Positions 1 to 11,500 are shown, counted from the first letter of the stretch. The stretch: DNA of 64,000 bases from Amoebophrya sp. A120 (GCA_905178155.1 CAJINV010000005.1:7432989-7496988), one strand, 5' to 3'. Translations and numbers: made by a program. The notes: generated from the letters alone by a model not told the origin.

Positions 1-3000
1 ACGACCTGTTGGGAGACCACGACGGGCCAACTACGCAGACCACTTCCCATCAAGCCGCTTCCGGTAGTACACCAGGCGCAGCAGATTCGACGACATCCGC
101 AAATAATGACGACGAGTCACAGTTCACACTGACGGACCAAATCCTGGAGTGGGAACAGTTTGACCAGCTTAAACACAATTCCGTCTACCTCCTGCAGCCC
201 GGTTATGGAAGCGTCAGGTTTGAAATCAACAAAGTTGAATAAATGTATGACCGGGCACGCGTGGTCTTGCGAGCCTGTGAGTCAAGGCCGACAGTGGTCG
301 GTCTATATTTTATGAGCGGGCTCAACCCGCCCATCACGGTAACCAAAACCTGAGTAGCATGAATATGAACCAGGCAGGGGCGCAGTTTTGCGTTGATTTT
401 CCTGCTCTGTGTTTGACATGCTGGGTTTTCAGGGACTTGCGCCCCTGCCGATGGTAGCTTGATTGTGATTCGCCGAGGGTGATTAGAGCTGCTATTTTGC
501 TCTGCCTTAGGCCGATTTATTTCCTCCTGATTTCTCCAGTTCTGGAGAGGGAGAGTTTATTTTCAATCCTAGTTTCGGATTATGATTGGTCTCCCCTGAT
601 TTCTCTCGTTCCGGAGAGGGGGAGAGAGTTTATTTCCAGTCCTAGCTTCGGGCTAGGTTGGATTTCTCCTGATTTCTCCCGTTCCGGAGAGGGAGAGTGG
701 TTTTATTTCCAGTCCTAGTTTCGGGCTAGGTTGGACTTCTCCTGATTTCTCCCGTTCCGGAGAGGGAGAGTGGTTTTATTTCCAGTCCTAGTTTCGGGCT
801 AGGTTGGATTTCTCCTGATTTCTCCCGTTCCGGAGAGGGAGAGTGGTTTTATTTCCAGTCCTAGTTTCGGGCTAGGTTGGACTTCTCCTGATTTCTCCCG
901 TTCCGGAGAGGGAGAGTGGTTTTATTTCCAGTCCTAGTTTCGGGCTAGGTTGGACTTCTCCTATTTTCTCCCGTTCCGGAGAGGGAGAGTGATTTTATTT
1001 CCAGTCCTGGTTTCGGACTAGGTTGGATTTCTCCTGTTTTCTCCCGTTCCGGAGAGGGAGAATTGAGTTTATTTCCGGTCCTAGTTTCGGTCTAGGTTGG
1101 AGTTCTCCAGATTTCTCCCGTTCCGGAGAAGGAGAGTGATTTTGTTTCCAGTCCTAGAAGTTTCGGGCTTGTTTGGATTTCTCGTGATTTCTCCCGGTTT
1201 GGAGAAGAAGGATTTGAGTTCCCGTCCTAGCTTCGGACTACGTTTGATTTCTCCTGTTTATTTTCCCCCGATCTGGAGAAGGGACATTTATTTTCAGTCC
1301 GAGTTGCGGACTATGTCGGATTTGTGCGGTTTTCTCCCGTTTCTGGAGAGGGAGAATGTAACTCCGGTCCTAGTTCCGGACTAACTATGTTGGGCGTCTT
1401 CTATTTTCTCCAATTTTGGAGCGGGGGGCTTCGCCCTAAGTCCGGGGGTTTGAAGTATGCCCCAGATTTCTAGTTTCCAGCTCGAGGGAGGGAGGCTCCG
1501 TCCTGTTTCGGATGATTTCTTTGCGAGTGGCCTCCTATTCCCCCCTTGCGAGGAGAGAGTAGGGAATCCATTTCCCCTTCGGGGTCGATTTTGTTTGATT
1601 TTCGCATCCGTTTGTGATGGCGGAGTGAGTCTCTGCTTGATTTCGCATTTTTATTTGCCGCGCTTTCCCCGTACAAATCGGAGTATCCCCCTTGTGTCTC
1701 TCAGCGAGCGTGTTTCAGTCCTGTTGTTAGTCGGGCTTGGAGCAGTTTATCGCCACACATCTCTCGTGCTGGTGAGGGAGCATCGGCCGCGTTTATGCCG
1801 TTTCTTCGGGGGCTTCTCCACTCTCCCCGCTCGGGGAGTGGGTTTCTCTTGGATTTCCACTTGTGAGGGCAAGAAGTCTATTGCCCCAGGTTCTCCCGGG
1901 TGCGGAGAAGGATTTCAGGGTCTAGCTGCAGGCTGCTTTTCTGCTCTAATTTCCGGCTTCTGCCGGCTTTGGTTTTCTTGTGGGTCTCACTTTATTACTC
2001 ATTTTCGAGATGTGCTTGCCCTTGCAGGCTTCTTTCTCGAGGTCTACTTGCAAGGTTTTGCTCCGTTGTATTCGACATGGGGCGCCATTCTGACCTTGGT
2101 TATTTTCATTTCAACCTTGCTCGGCTTTGTGGCACTGGCGGTTTGAATCCGTTAAACCTAAAAGAGGGCAGGCGCGAGATGGAAAGGCTAGGGATGCGCC
2201 CGGCGCCTCGTGCGCCGGGGTTTTGTTTTCGCGGATTCTTTTGGTTCCGGTTTCCGGGTTTCTGCCGTCCCTAGCTCCACGAGCCGAGTCGAGGGCTTGA
2301 GATGAAATGACCAAGGTCAGCGATGGCGCATGTGGCGCAGGTTTTCCCCTGTCGGGATGTTTTCTTTCAAGGTATTCCGATTCTCCTCTGGAGGGGGTGA
2401 TCTTTCTATATGGAGCTTCGTGCCCCTATGTTGTTTGCCTGTGGTTTTAGGACATCTTCAGATCCCTGTTGTACAGGGTGCGAGGAGTGTTGTGTCAAGA
2501 GTCGATCCGGTTGCATCATTACGCAGCGATGTGGTATCCTCTTCCGAATCCTTTGCCCGCCTTTTTCGGTTCAGGGGGCGAGAAGTGTTAGTCCCTGGAG
2601 AGAGGAGGTCGTCGGGCGTTTTTGTTGGGTGTCTCATGTTTATCGGGCAAACTTTCGTATGTGTGTGTGAGGATTCTTGGCAGGATTGTAGGGGGCACTG
2701 CGCCTTCCCTGCAGGGCTTGGTCCTTTTCTTTCTGATGTCGCAGCATGCGCGTTGACCGGATCACAAGCATTACCTCGAGGTCCATTTGGCATGGTCATG
2801 GGTGTTAGTGTTTCTCGAGGTCCTCACGGCCATCGTCGCTGAGGTGGGTGTTGTTTGCTTACTGCTCCAGAGGCAGTCTTAGTGAGTTCGCGCGCATCTC
2901 CGGAAGGGTGTCGCAGATGACGGCTCCAATCTTTTCATGGGCTCCGGACTCTCTTTCCCTGTGTCATGGTGCCGGGTGGCTCCGAGTTTTCTTTGCACGC

Positions 3001-6000
3001 AGTGTCTTCGGAAAGGATCCCGCGCCGAAGTTATTATTTCCGTTTGAAACACACAGCTTGCGCGGGCGTTGTGGCCACCGCCGCGAGGTCTACTCTTGTG
3101 CTTTGGAAGGTTCCTTCCTGGATAGTTGTTTGGTATGCAGGTCTTTGACCTGGGGGCGCGTTCATCCCCGTGGGCTCTTGATCTGAGTACTTCTTGTTGC
3201 TCGATGACTTTCCAGCATTTCCCCGGCCGCATCCCGGCCGAGTTGTCAGGGTTGAGACCTCTTTCATCAGTGTGCGAGTGGTCAAGCGCACTACGTATCC
3301 GAAGTGAAGCCGGAGCTTCCGGGGAGTTATTTCCTATATTAAATGTTCTTACGCTGATTCTTGGGCAGCGCTTCTGCCACTAGCTGCTCTTGTGGTTTCG
3401 GTAGTTGACAAGGATTTTGCTAAGGGCCAGGGCGAAGGCGCTTTGTTTCGCCCTTTTGGAGCCTTGTTGGGATGCTGTGTGACAGTCTTTGGCATCTCAG
3501 TCGGTGTCGTCGCACGCACTCTTGCGTGTGGGGCGGCTGTTCGGTACCCAAATTCATCTCCAGCTGGTGCCGTAGGGTTCTTTGGGTCGCGTCGATGCGT
3601 TGCGTCTCCGCCGGTGGGGTAGGCTCTCCACATGCTTGGTCGCGGGCGCCTGCACCTCCTGACTCCCGGAGCGCACATCCAACGATGATCATCCATAGGA
3701 TGATCTATCCGTCGGAGAAGATGTTGACTAGATCATTAAATGTATGACCGGGCACGCGTGGTCTTGCGAGCCTGTGAGTCAAGGCCGACAGTGGTCGGTC
3801 TATATTTTATGAGCGGGCTCAACCCGCCCATCACGGTAACCAAAACCTGAGTAGCATGAATATGAACCAGGCAGGGGCGCAGTTTTGCGTTGATTTTCCC
3901 CACCCTCCCGCCCCTATTTTCTTCTTGTTATCTCTTCTTCCGAGCGGATGGATCATGAGGCTTCGCGCCGCTTCTTTTTGAGGTGTGACAGAAGCCCATC
4001 TCTTGCATTCGGGAACTGGGGTAGGCTCTCCACATGCTTGGTCGCGGGCGCCTGCACCTCCTGACTCCCGGAGCGCACATCCAACGATGATCATCCATAG
4101 GATGATCTATCCGTCGGAGAAGATGTTGACTAGATCATAAAATAGTTTGTCATGCATAAAATGCAACGCAGAAAATGCCTGTCTTGCAGAGTAGGCAAGG
4201 GAGGCAGATTGTAAGCCTGTTTCGGGGTAGAAATAGAGCTGCTAAAGTACTAGCATCACAAAAGGCGTCTTCCTTACCCAAACAGCATGACACTCAAATT
4301 TGTCATGCGCCGCTTAGAAATTGGGCTTCCAAGAACTGGTATCGATTTTATGCATAAGAAGTTATATCAACTTTGTCGATTTCAACTCTGGTGACACATC
4401 CATACCGGTAAGGAGAGAAAAGAGCTGGAAAACATCACGGGTGACAGGTGGCGAAGGTTGAAAATCTATCAAATGTAAAAATGTCTGGGTCTGGAAGATT
4501 CCGAGATTTGTCATGCAGTTTTTCCAAGCTCCACCAAGTCTGGAATGCAGGGCCTAGCATCACAGGATCTGCAGCCCCTTTGTGATGTCTGTTCTGCATG
4601 AGAAATGCCCCCTCAGCATGGCCAGAAATGAGCACCTTTTGCAAGTCACGCAACACAGATTTTTGTATGATGCGCAACATGCATCACAAGTTGCATCCTT
4701 CCAGACCCAGACACTTTTGCATTTGATAAAATCCAAATAGACCCAATACTGCATGTGGAGGCCCAGAAAGCGGTATTTTTTTTTCTGATGCTGGTACCGC
4801 CACCGCCGTATTAGTTCCATCATTTTTGATCTAGCACGACGAAGACGGAAGCAACTACGTCGTCAAGCAGGGGCTGATCGTGAACTTTTCATCCGCATCA
4901 GATCTCTGTCTACTAACTTTGCAACGCAAGAATACGTACTTACACAGATCGCCCGCATGAAGCGCGGTTCGAATCTTCTGAAGCACACCCGGTACGGGTA
5001 CCCTCACCTGCGCATGTTTCAGCTCTCGGAGGACACCAGGAGGCTGATTTGGTACTCGGCTGCAAAAGAGAAGAAAGACACGGTCATTTATGCATTGCAA
5101 AAGTATCGTATTCGTATAAATGCATTACAAATTTCTGCAGCGTGAGAAATAAAATTTGTAATGCAGATTTAGCTTAAGAAAGGGATTTGTATATACATGA
5201 TTGCAATACGAGTACGATACTTTTGCACAGGATATCATCTCTATGGAAAACATTTCGGAAATTTTGATTGGGAACGGGAACGACACGTCCAACGCCTATA
5301 AACTCGCCATGCTGGAACATCTTTCTTTCACGATTGTCTGCAAGAATCCTGGAGTATCCCACAGAAAAAAGCCGACAGGTCACATTTGTAATGCAAAAAT
5401 AAATACACAATAGAAATCGGTATTGCGTACTAGCCTAAACAGCATGCTATGAGGCCGCCCATGACAGATTTTTCTCTGTATTTATTTTTGCATTACAGCG
5501 TTCAGCTGCTCTCGGGCTGGAGGAGGGAGTAGCAAGCAGCAGTCCGCTAAAGGGCACACTGCCAACATCATCATCATCAATATACCTCGCCAGCTTTTTT
5601 CTGTGGGATATGGAGCCCAGATGTACTCCGGCACTTCCGCACTGTCCAATGTTCTGAACACGGTCACCGGGGCGGGGAGTGTGAAGAGTCTGGAAGTCAC
5701 CTGCAAAGACGAATTCGAGTTTGATCATTGGGTAAGTACTTGTTTTTCTCATTCAGAACGTCAAGACGTGAGGAAATGTGTCTTCTGCTATAAAGTTCTC
5801 GCAAGTAAGATTATGCGCAAGGCTATTTCTGCTTCACTGCGCAAATCGAAGGACGAACGCATCTATCCAAATCTCGTCGCTCTTCTACAAATTCACCCAG
5901 GTCACTGGTTTGAAAGCCCTGCACTACCACCACACGTCGCGCCTGCTTTCCAAAGAGCAGCTCCTGAACCATTCCCAACGGTTCAAGCGCGCACTGCAGA

Positions 6001-7172
6001 AGAACAACGTGGCAATCAAGCTTACCCAGCTCCCGGAGATCCGGGAAAAGGGGCACGTCGGCCTGGACGACTGCATCGAGATTTCCGTGTCTCAGTCCAA
6101 AGAGGAGCTCGAGCAAAAGCTGGACCGGCTGAAAGAGCGGCACAAGACGCTACAGCTCTCCACAAACAAGTTGGATTTTCACGCGGATATGCAATGCAAA
6201 AGCATCCTACTTCTAGTCTAAATTGCATTACAAATTAGCCCACCATTGCGAATTGAATTTGTAGTGCTGAATTACCTTGACAAAGAGATTTATAATGCAT
6301 AAATGCAATGTACTACGAGTGCGATACTTTTGTACAGGATAGCGGAGGCGGAAACCGAGCTGGATTTAGCCGTGATGACCGGCTCCGGACCCGCTTACGC
6401 GGCGCTGTTTACGGATACAGAGAACTGTATCAAATGCAAATATGTCTGGGTCTGGAAGGTTGGAAGACTTGTCATACAGGTTTTCCTTGACGCGTGAGGT
6501 CTGTCATACATGACCCAGCATGACAGATTCTCCCCGACCTGTATCATGCCTCGTCTGCATGAGAAACTTTCTCTCAGCTCGGTCAAAAGTGGACAGCTTT
6601 CGGTAGTCATGCTGCAACACAGATTTTTGCACTATCCAGAATTAGCATGACAAGTTGCATTCTTCCAGGAGACCCAGACATGTTTGCAATGCATAAACTG
6701 CGAAGATGAAGAGATGGAGTACCGGAGGATGCAAGAGTTGCTGAAGGAAGTGCAGTCCCAGCTGACAAAGGCCCGAAACGATTTTATCGCGATCAAGGAG
6801 GCACAACTACCCGGAACGCAGAATCTCAGCGACGCGATTGCTGGCACCACCTCGTCGGGGAATAACAAGGAGGAAGGTAGTACTAGCGCGACGAGGAATA
6901 GCAAGAAAAACAAACCTTCGCAGCTCACCAAGCAGGAAAAGGAGGAGCAACAGAAGTACAAGAATCTAGATCATTTGCTGTGGAAAATCGAGGTTGATCT
7001 GGAAAACGTGGAAGACATCCTCTCCCGGTATCTGGACAACCAGAAGCAGGTGCAGCAGCCCTGGCAAGTGCTGGTACAGGAAAAGACGGCCGAGTTTACC
7101 AGGAATGTGAACGACAACCTGCAGATAATGCAGGGAAAAGTGGACGAATGGAGGAAGTGGTGGAACAAATAG
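1..7172 (+). CDS. Gene A: PH-domain protein with C-terminal coiled coil, 5' partial
   Basis: The gene begins before the window. Ten exons read in one frame for about 517 residues: 1-203, 4410-4466, 4734-4772, 4835-4879, 4948-5088, 5240-5354, 5616-5731, 5901-6187, 6347-6427 and 6701-7172 (TAG). Six gaps are introners and three are GT-AG introns. Exons 4948-5900 read as a pleckstrin-homology domain of the PLC/RCC1-like (PH_12) type: LLKHTRYGYPHLRMFQLS, then a strand with IWYSAAKEKK, then LSFTIVCKN, and a closing helix CKDEFEFDHWVTGLKAL. Such domains bind phosphoinositides or proteins at membranes, so a membrane-recruited scaffold role is inferred. The last two exons are charged and heptad-like (probable coiled coil) and end in WWNK. 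Joining the first two exons to the PH part depends on the two short introns at 4773-4834 and 4880-4947, which keep frame; if they are wrong, these are two genes. Confidence 0.75.
520..1440. repeat. 73-bp tandem array with two hairpins per unit
   Basis: The marker GTTCCGGAGAGGGAGAG recurs at about 681, 754, 827, 900, 973, 1046 and 1120. The central units are nearly identical and the flanking ones decay. Each unit holds CTCCC-GTTCCG-GAGAGGGAG and CCTAG-TTTCGGG-CTAGG, both able to fold. A 73-bp period is not a multiple of three and hits all frames, so the array is not coding. Confidence 0.85.
1441..3618. other. Hairpin-rich interior of element 1, no supported gene
   Basis: Contains many short GC-rich inverted repeats, for example CCCCTTCGGGG near 1577, CTCCCCGCTCGGGGAG near 1825 and CCCGGCGcctcgtGCGCCGGGG near 2199. 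Several open frames overlap on both strands (longest about 229 codons at 1457-2146); none shows a family motif or convincing protein composition. Confidence 0.5.
3687..3705. repeat. Terminal hairpin of element 1, long copy
   Basis: GATCATCC-ATA-GGATGATC is a perfect 8-bp stem about 30 bp from the copy's right end. It recurs unchanged at 4088-4106 in the short copy. Confidence 0.8.
3738..4143. mobile_element. Short copy of element 1
   Basis: About 405 bp. It has the same left 160 bp and right 120 bp as the long copy, with about 120 bp of unrelated sequence between them (3900-4019). It abuts the long copy directly, with no gap and no extra duplication. It looks like a non-autonomous derivative. 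Confidence 0.75.
4467..4728. mobile_element. Introner family II in gene A
   Basis: Ends TATCAAATGT and CATTTGATA, with CTGGGTCTGG and its complement just inside. TSD AAATC (4462-4466, 4729-4733). Removal restores frame between codons. Confidence 0.93.
4773..4834 (+). other. GT-AG intron 1 of gene A (62 nt)
   Basis: Begins GTATTT followed by a run of T and ends GATCTAG. It lies between complete codons (GCG and CAC) and removes the in-frame TAG at about 4810. Length is close to that of the next intron. Support is frame only. Confidence 0.6.
4880..4947 (+). other. GT-AG intron 2 of gene A, with TACTAAC branch point
   Basis: 68 nt, GTGAAC at the 5' end, CTACTAAC at 4911-4918 and TTACACAG at the 3' end: the classic spliceosomal pattern. 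Removal joins ...KQGLI to IARMKRGSN in frame. Confidence 0.75.
5089..5234. mobile_element. Introner family I in gene A
   Basis: Ends TATGCATTGCAAAAGTATCG and CGATACTTTTGCACAGGATA. TSD TCATT/TCATC (one mismatch). Removal restores frame in the PH domain. Confidence 0.9.
5355..5610. mobile_element. Introner family X in gene A
   Basis: Perfect inverted ends TATCCCACAGAAAAAAGC. TSD TGGAG (5350-5354, 5611-5615). A second inner inverted pair (AAAAATAAATACA) lies inside. Removal restores frame in the PH domain. It is the only copy of this end type seen here. Confidence 0.9.
5732..5900 (+). other. GT-AG intron 3 of gene A (169 nt)
   Basis: GTAAGT donor and TTCACCCAG acceptor. Removal joins EFDHW to VTGLKALHY, reconstituting the last helix of the PH domain. 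Confidence 0.9.
6188..6341. mobile_element. Introner family I in gene A
   Basis: Ends TATGCAATGCAAAAG and CTTTTGTACAGGATA. TSD GCGGA (6183-6187, 6342-6346). Frame restored within a codon. Confidence 0.92.
6428..6695. mobile_element. Introner family II in gene A
   Basis: Ends TATCAAATGCAAATATG and CATGTTTGCAATGCATA. TSD AACTG (6423-6427, 6696-6700). Frame restored. Confidence 0.93.
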
Positions 7173-7196
7173 AAGCTCATGCTTTTTGATGATGTT

Positions 7197-7362
7197 TACG
7201 CATTGCAAAATTATCATACTAGCTTGGATCATCGCAATACAAATTTTCTCAGCACTACAAATCAAATTTGTAATGCGGCTTTACCGTAGTAACAACTAGA
7301 TTTGTAATGCATGGTGAGTGCAATTTTTAGTACGACTGCAATATTCCTTTTGCAAATTCATA
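7197..7362. mobile_element. Degenerate introner family I downstream of gene A
   Basis: TACGCATTGCAAAATTATC at the left and CCTTTTGCAAATTCATA at the right, with the usual CATTACAAAT/ATTTGTAATG inside. It starts 25 bp after the gene A stop. No target duplication is visible, so it may lie in the 3' UTR or be an old copy. Confidence 0.6.
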
Positions 7363-8580
7363 ATCGCGGTGTCTGGGTGTTCTTGCCGGGTCTCTCTGTT
7401 CGCGCGAAGATTTGTCATTGCGTAGTACCCTGCTGATGTGGCACATCTACTATCCAAAGAAAATTCGGTCTATGAGTACCTTTTTTCATCTCCAGATATT
7501 TTGTAATTCATTGTCGTCGTCATCAACCATGGTAAAACACTCTCAACAACATCGTCCTGTTCGCTTTCGCATAATTCTTGGTCGGATTTGCCCTTGCCGG
7601 CGCGAGGGCGTCGTCGTCGAGGCGAGCTGAGAAGTTATAATGGAAATTAGTTGTCGTCGTGAGCGGAAGTAGATATTCTCGACGGAACCTGGCTCGTTGT
7701 AAGGTGCTGCTAGGTGTACTTTGGATTATTTTCGTTCGTTCTTCTACTGTTCGATTTCGTGTTGATGGATCGCTCGGCTGCCGTCGTGGTCGTGATCGGT
7801 CGTCAATTAGAATGGCAGTGCACTATTGCAACTATTTTTGCGGAGCCATGCGAAGATCTGAAGCACCAGGATATTAAACTCGAACGCTGTGTAGTTTTTC
7901 GTGGTGGAGAGCAAGTGTTGATTCGTCGTTATTTATTAGTACCGAAGAATGAGAAGCAGAATCGGCCTACTTCCTTCCCATGTTAAGAGTGGAGACCACT
8001 TCATGTTCATTCTAAGTCCAAGTCCGCTTACTTACACCAGTTCGGATAATTCACGCTTTCCTTTCGCGGCTCTAACTTTATCTTGTTTTAGCTCGTCGTA
8101 GGTCTGTAGTTGGTTCTTCTATGATTTCGTCGGTGCTTGTTTTGCCTCCATAGAGCTCCAGCTCTAGTTCGAAAAATATGACGATATCTCGTCTACTTCT
8201 TCGCGTTGCAATTTATTGACCCAACAAGATGAAAGCAAGCCTTGTGTTGCCGAAGAACATAACAACAGTGCTCTCTGTCTATGAACTAGCAAAAAATGGC
8301 TCGTCGTCGTCACGCGAGGTGGGGTACGCTACGCTGGGCGAGACATGAGATAGAAAGTTAGTACAGCAGGCGCGGTGGTATCTGACCTCCCACTAAGCGC
8401 CTCTATTTCGTCTTCGTCAGCACGACGGTAGCAGAGCACGACCCCGCGTTGGAAAGATATTTTCACCTGCGACTCCGCCTGCTGGATGCCGCTTGGGCTT
8501 GTTCCTAAGTTCTTGCGGTTGTTCTGCTCCGTCTAGAAGCGTGGCTCGACTGCTAACCTCGGCGCTAGCGTGGTACGACC
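7363..8580. other. Intergenic A-B, nothing recognised
   Basis: About 1.2 kb rich in GTCGTCG/CTTCG-type short motifs. No long frame, RNA gene or repeat element is supported. It should hold the end of gene A's transcript and gene B's promoter and leader. Confidence 0.5.
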
Positions 8581-11500
8581 ATGGCGAACATCGGCGCCGA
8601 GGATGTCAAGGGCGCGGTTATCAAATGCAAATATGTCTGGGTCTGGAAACATGTAAACTTCTGATGCGTATTTGAGGCCAGGAAAAAATCTGTCATGCAT
8701 GGACCGCAAAAGTAGCTCACTTCTTGCCACCAAAAGGGGGAACTTGATGTCATGCGGATTAGGCATCGCCTAACCTGCTCAAGAAATAAACCTGCGCTGC
8801 TAGGACTTGCATGCTAGACCTTCTGCGTCATGCACAAACAGCGTCACACTTTTCCAGCCCCAGACATATTTGCACTGGATAGCGGTGGAGAACCGGCAAA
8901 AGTCGGACTTCGCCAACGCGGACATGGTGATTGACGAGTACCTGGAGAAGAAGGCTGCGCGCGAACGGTATCCTGTGCAAAAGTATCTGATACTCGTATT
9001 GCAATCATGCATTATAAATCCTTTTCTTGAGGTAAATCAGCATTACAAATTTTACTTCTCACGCTGACGAGGAAATTTGTAATGCATTCATACGAATGCG
9101 ATACTTTTGCAGTAGTTCATAAACGGGAAATCCTGGCGATGATCAAGAAGCTGAAGGGCGAGCCGGACGACGCCGAGCTGGCTATGGGGATCTCAAACGT
9201 TACATTCCGAACTGTTACTCGATTTGTCATGCAAAATCCCCATAAGTCGTCACGTCGGAAGATGATGGCTCTTTGCATGACAAATCCTCGAAGGGCTGAA
9301 CAGCACCTACATCTGTTGCAAATTTGTGATGCGAGACTCGCAGGCTTGCCCCTTTCGATATTTGCTCTTCTTGCATGACAGATTCGCGTAAGTAACAGTT
9401 GAGGGTGTAACGTTTGCGAACGCCATACTGGCGATCGTGCGGATCGACGCGGAGCAAGAGCGGATCCGGTTAGGAATTCCAGTTTCCGGAGCTCACATAT
9501 GACAGTGCACAAGTACAACACAACTCCCCCTTATTTGTATAGCATAAACGGCAGTGCAAGCATTAGCAAGAATGCCGGTTTTGCATTACAAATTTGCACT
9601 GGAGCATAGTGCTACGATTTGGGATGCCAGAACTTGTCATGCATAATAGTGACAGGAGGGAAACCGTGGACTTGGTATTTTGCATGAGAAATGCAAATGA
9701 CAATGAGAACGAGGGGGAGTTCTTGTGCACTGTCATATCACAAACACCTGCACTGGATCCCGCAGCGGTACGTGGCCCCGACGTATGAATTGCAAAAGTA
9801 TCGTACTCGTAGTAATCGCAGTCATGCATCACAAATTGCTTTCTCAAGTGGAACCCGCATGACAAATTTTATTTCTCACGCTGAGGAAATTTGTCTTGCG
9901 ATTTATACTAGTACGATACTGTTGCACTGCATACCACGGGCCAGCCGCCAATCCGCCGGTTCTGCTCCAAGTACTATCAAACAAAAAAGTGTTAACGTTA
10001 ACGGTTTCCACAGATGGCAGTCATGCATTACAAATTTTGCCATCCATGCATGCTACGCAATACAAATTTTGGCACCTTTTCTGATGCATTCCTGCATCAC
10101 AAATTCCGTTAACGTTAACACTTTTTCGTGTGATAAGTACGGAGACTTCTTCATGTACGCCTGCGGCTACTGTCAGTTTCTCATCGTCATCATCATGTTT
10201 GTCGTTTGGTGGCACGCATTCCAGGAGTACAACGACTCGTACTCGGGGAAATGCCAGCTGAGCCGCCCTTCCAATCGACTGAACGAGACGCAGGCTTTGT
10301 GCCGAGACTGTCTCTTCGACATCAAGGCGCTGATTGATGTAGAAGAGCAGTCTATGCAAGAAAAAAACTGTGTAAGTGTAAATCTGTGATGCAAAAAATG
10401 CAAAACAGTATAAACTTCTCAGGCTGGAAGTGCGTCATAGCCGTGATTCATGCGCGTTTTCACGTACTATCTGCGCATGACAGGTTTTTCCTGTAATGCA
10501 AAACGAATTTGTGATGCTGCTCTTCCTAAAAAATTCCACTTACACAGTTTTTTTCCTGGATACAGTCCCCGGTGCTGGCTGAAGAGAAACGGGAGGAGTG
10601 GCTCGACCACGTGCGGTCTACGTACTCGAGCAACGAGCTGGCTCTCTACTACACCGCTATCGAAAAATTTTACTCCCGCGACTTCGGCGAGCGATACCGC
10701 GAATTTCGCATGCGGAAATACAAAGTCAAGTACAACCCCTACGGTTTGGTCTACTACGTTCCCGAACAACCTGTTTTCAAGTGTTGTCCGCTATGCATTG
10801 CAAATATCCCTGGATGTCTGGAAACTTGTAATGCTGAGTTGGAAATAGTGAGTTCTCTGCAATGCACAGCCAAGCATGAGAAATATTTTCGCGCCTAAGT
10901 GTTGCGGTTTCCCCATGAGAAACTGCGTTTTTCCATGACAAGCACAAGGATCTCTTCTTGGACACGCATCGCAAACTCTTCTGTGATGCCAGACAAGCAT
11001 GACAGACCCTGCATCCTTCCAGACCCAGACATATTTGCAGTCGATATCCGCAGTCCTGTTGCGACTGGCTCCAGACGAGTTCCGTGGCTGACCGCGGGCA
11101 CTGCGACACCACTGTTTTCACGCACCTGCAAACGCAGCACTGGCGTCTATCAAATGCAAAAATGTCTGGGTCTGGGCGGATGGAACTTGTGATGCGTCCT
11201 GTGGGTCACACAAAAATCTGTGTTGCGTGATCACCAAACAAAGTTGTTCTTTTTTGACCAACATGAGTGGGAGTTTCTCATGCAGGGTAGGCATGATAGA
11301 GATTTCGCAGAATCTGTCATGCTAGGTCCTGCATTCCAGACCACATGGGGCATGGGAAAATATGCATGACAAGTCTGCATTCTACTTCCAGACCCAGACA
11401 CTTTTGCATTTGATAGCGTCTCTACGCCGACGATCAGGACACAAACCAGTGTAACACCGGCGCGTGGGACTGCACCCTCTACCGCCCGGTGGATTTCGAT

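Larger units (their letters stand above)
241..3741. mobile_element. Long copy of unclassified element 1 (no recognisable gene)
   Basis: Bases 241-401 recur at 3738-3899, and bases 3619-3741 recur at 4020-4143, so a long and a short copy sit head to tail with the same two ends. AAAT is present at 241-244, 3738-3741 and 4140-4143, i.e. at both outer borders and the junction. The left end holds two small hairpins (CCGAC/GTCGG and GCGGG/CCCGC); the right end holds a perfect 8-bp hairpin. The interior has the 73-bp hairpin array and many further short GC hairpins. Open frames exist but none resembles a known protein. Insertion is inside an introner of family VII. Mechanism is unknown; by its architecture it resembles the recombinase element at 16003-20678. 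Confidence 0.75.
204..4404. mobile_element. Introner family VII, interrupted by a 3.9-kb element
   Basis: Starts TATGGAAGCGTCAGG and ends CATCCATA, with inverted ends matching those of the intact copy at 56243-56565. TSD is CCGGT (199-203 and 4405-4409). Removing 204-4409 joins two codons of gene A in frame. The element at 241-4143 is inserted about 37 bp from its left end. Confidence 0.85.

Noticed and set aside
520..1440. Tandem array as a CRISPR locus
   Set aside because: The 73-bp units are repeats throughout with no unique spacers, and the host is eukaryotic.
1457..2274. Open frames of 124 and 229 codons inside element 1
   Set aside because: They overlap a dense field of hairpins, use Phe/Leu/Ser/Gly-rich reading of T- and G-rich DNA, lack any motif, and compete with equally long frames on the other strand.
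241..4143. Element 1 as a Helitron
   Set aside because: CTAG and a hairpin lie near the right end and tandem copies fit, but the shared sequence extends past CTAG, the left end has no TC start, and insertion is not between A and T.
4773..4834. Gene A ending at TAG near 4810 with a separate gene starting near 4957
   Set aside because: Two short GT-AG introns with good signals, one with CTACTAAC, join both parts in frame and complete the start of the PH domain, which is the simpler reading; it remains a possibility without cDNA.
4970..4985. tRNA B-box-like GGTTCGAATC
   Set aside because: It lies in coding sequence of gene A's PH domain (RGSNLL), with no A box or cloverleaf around it.
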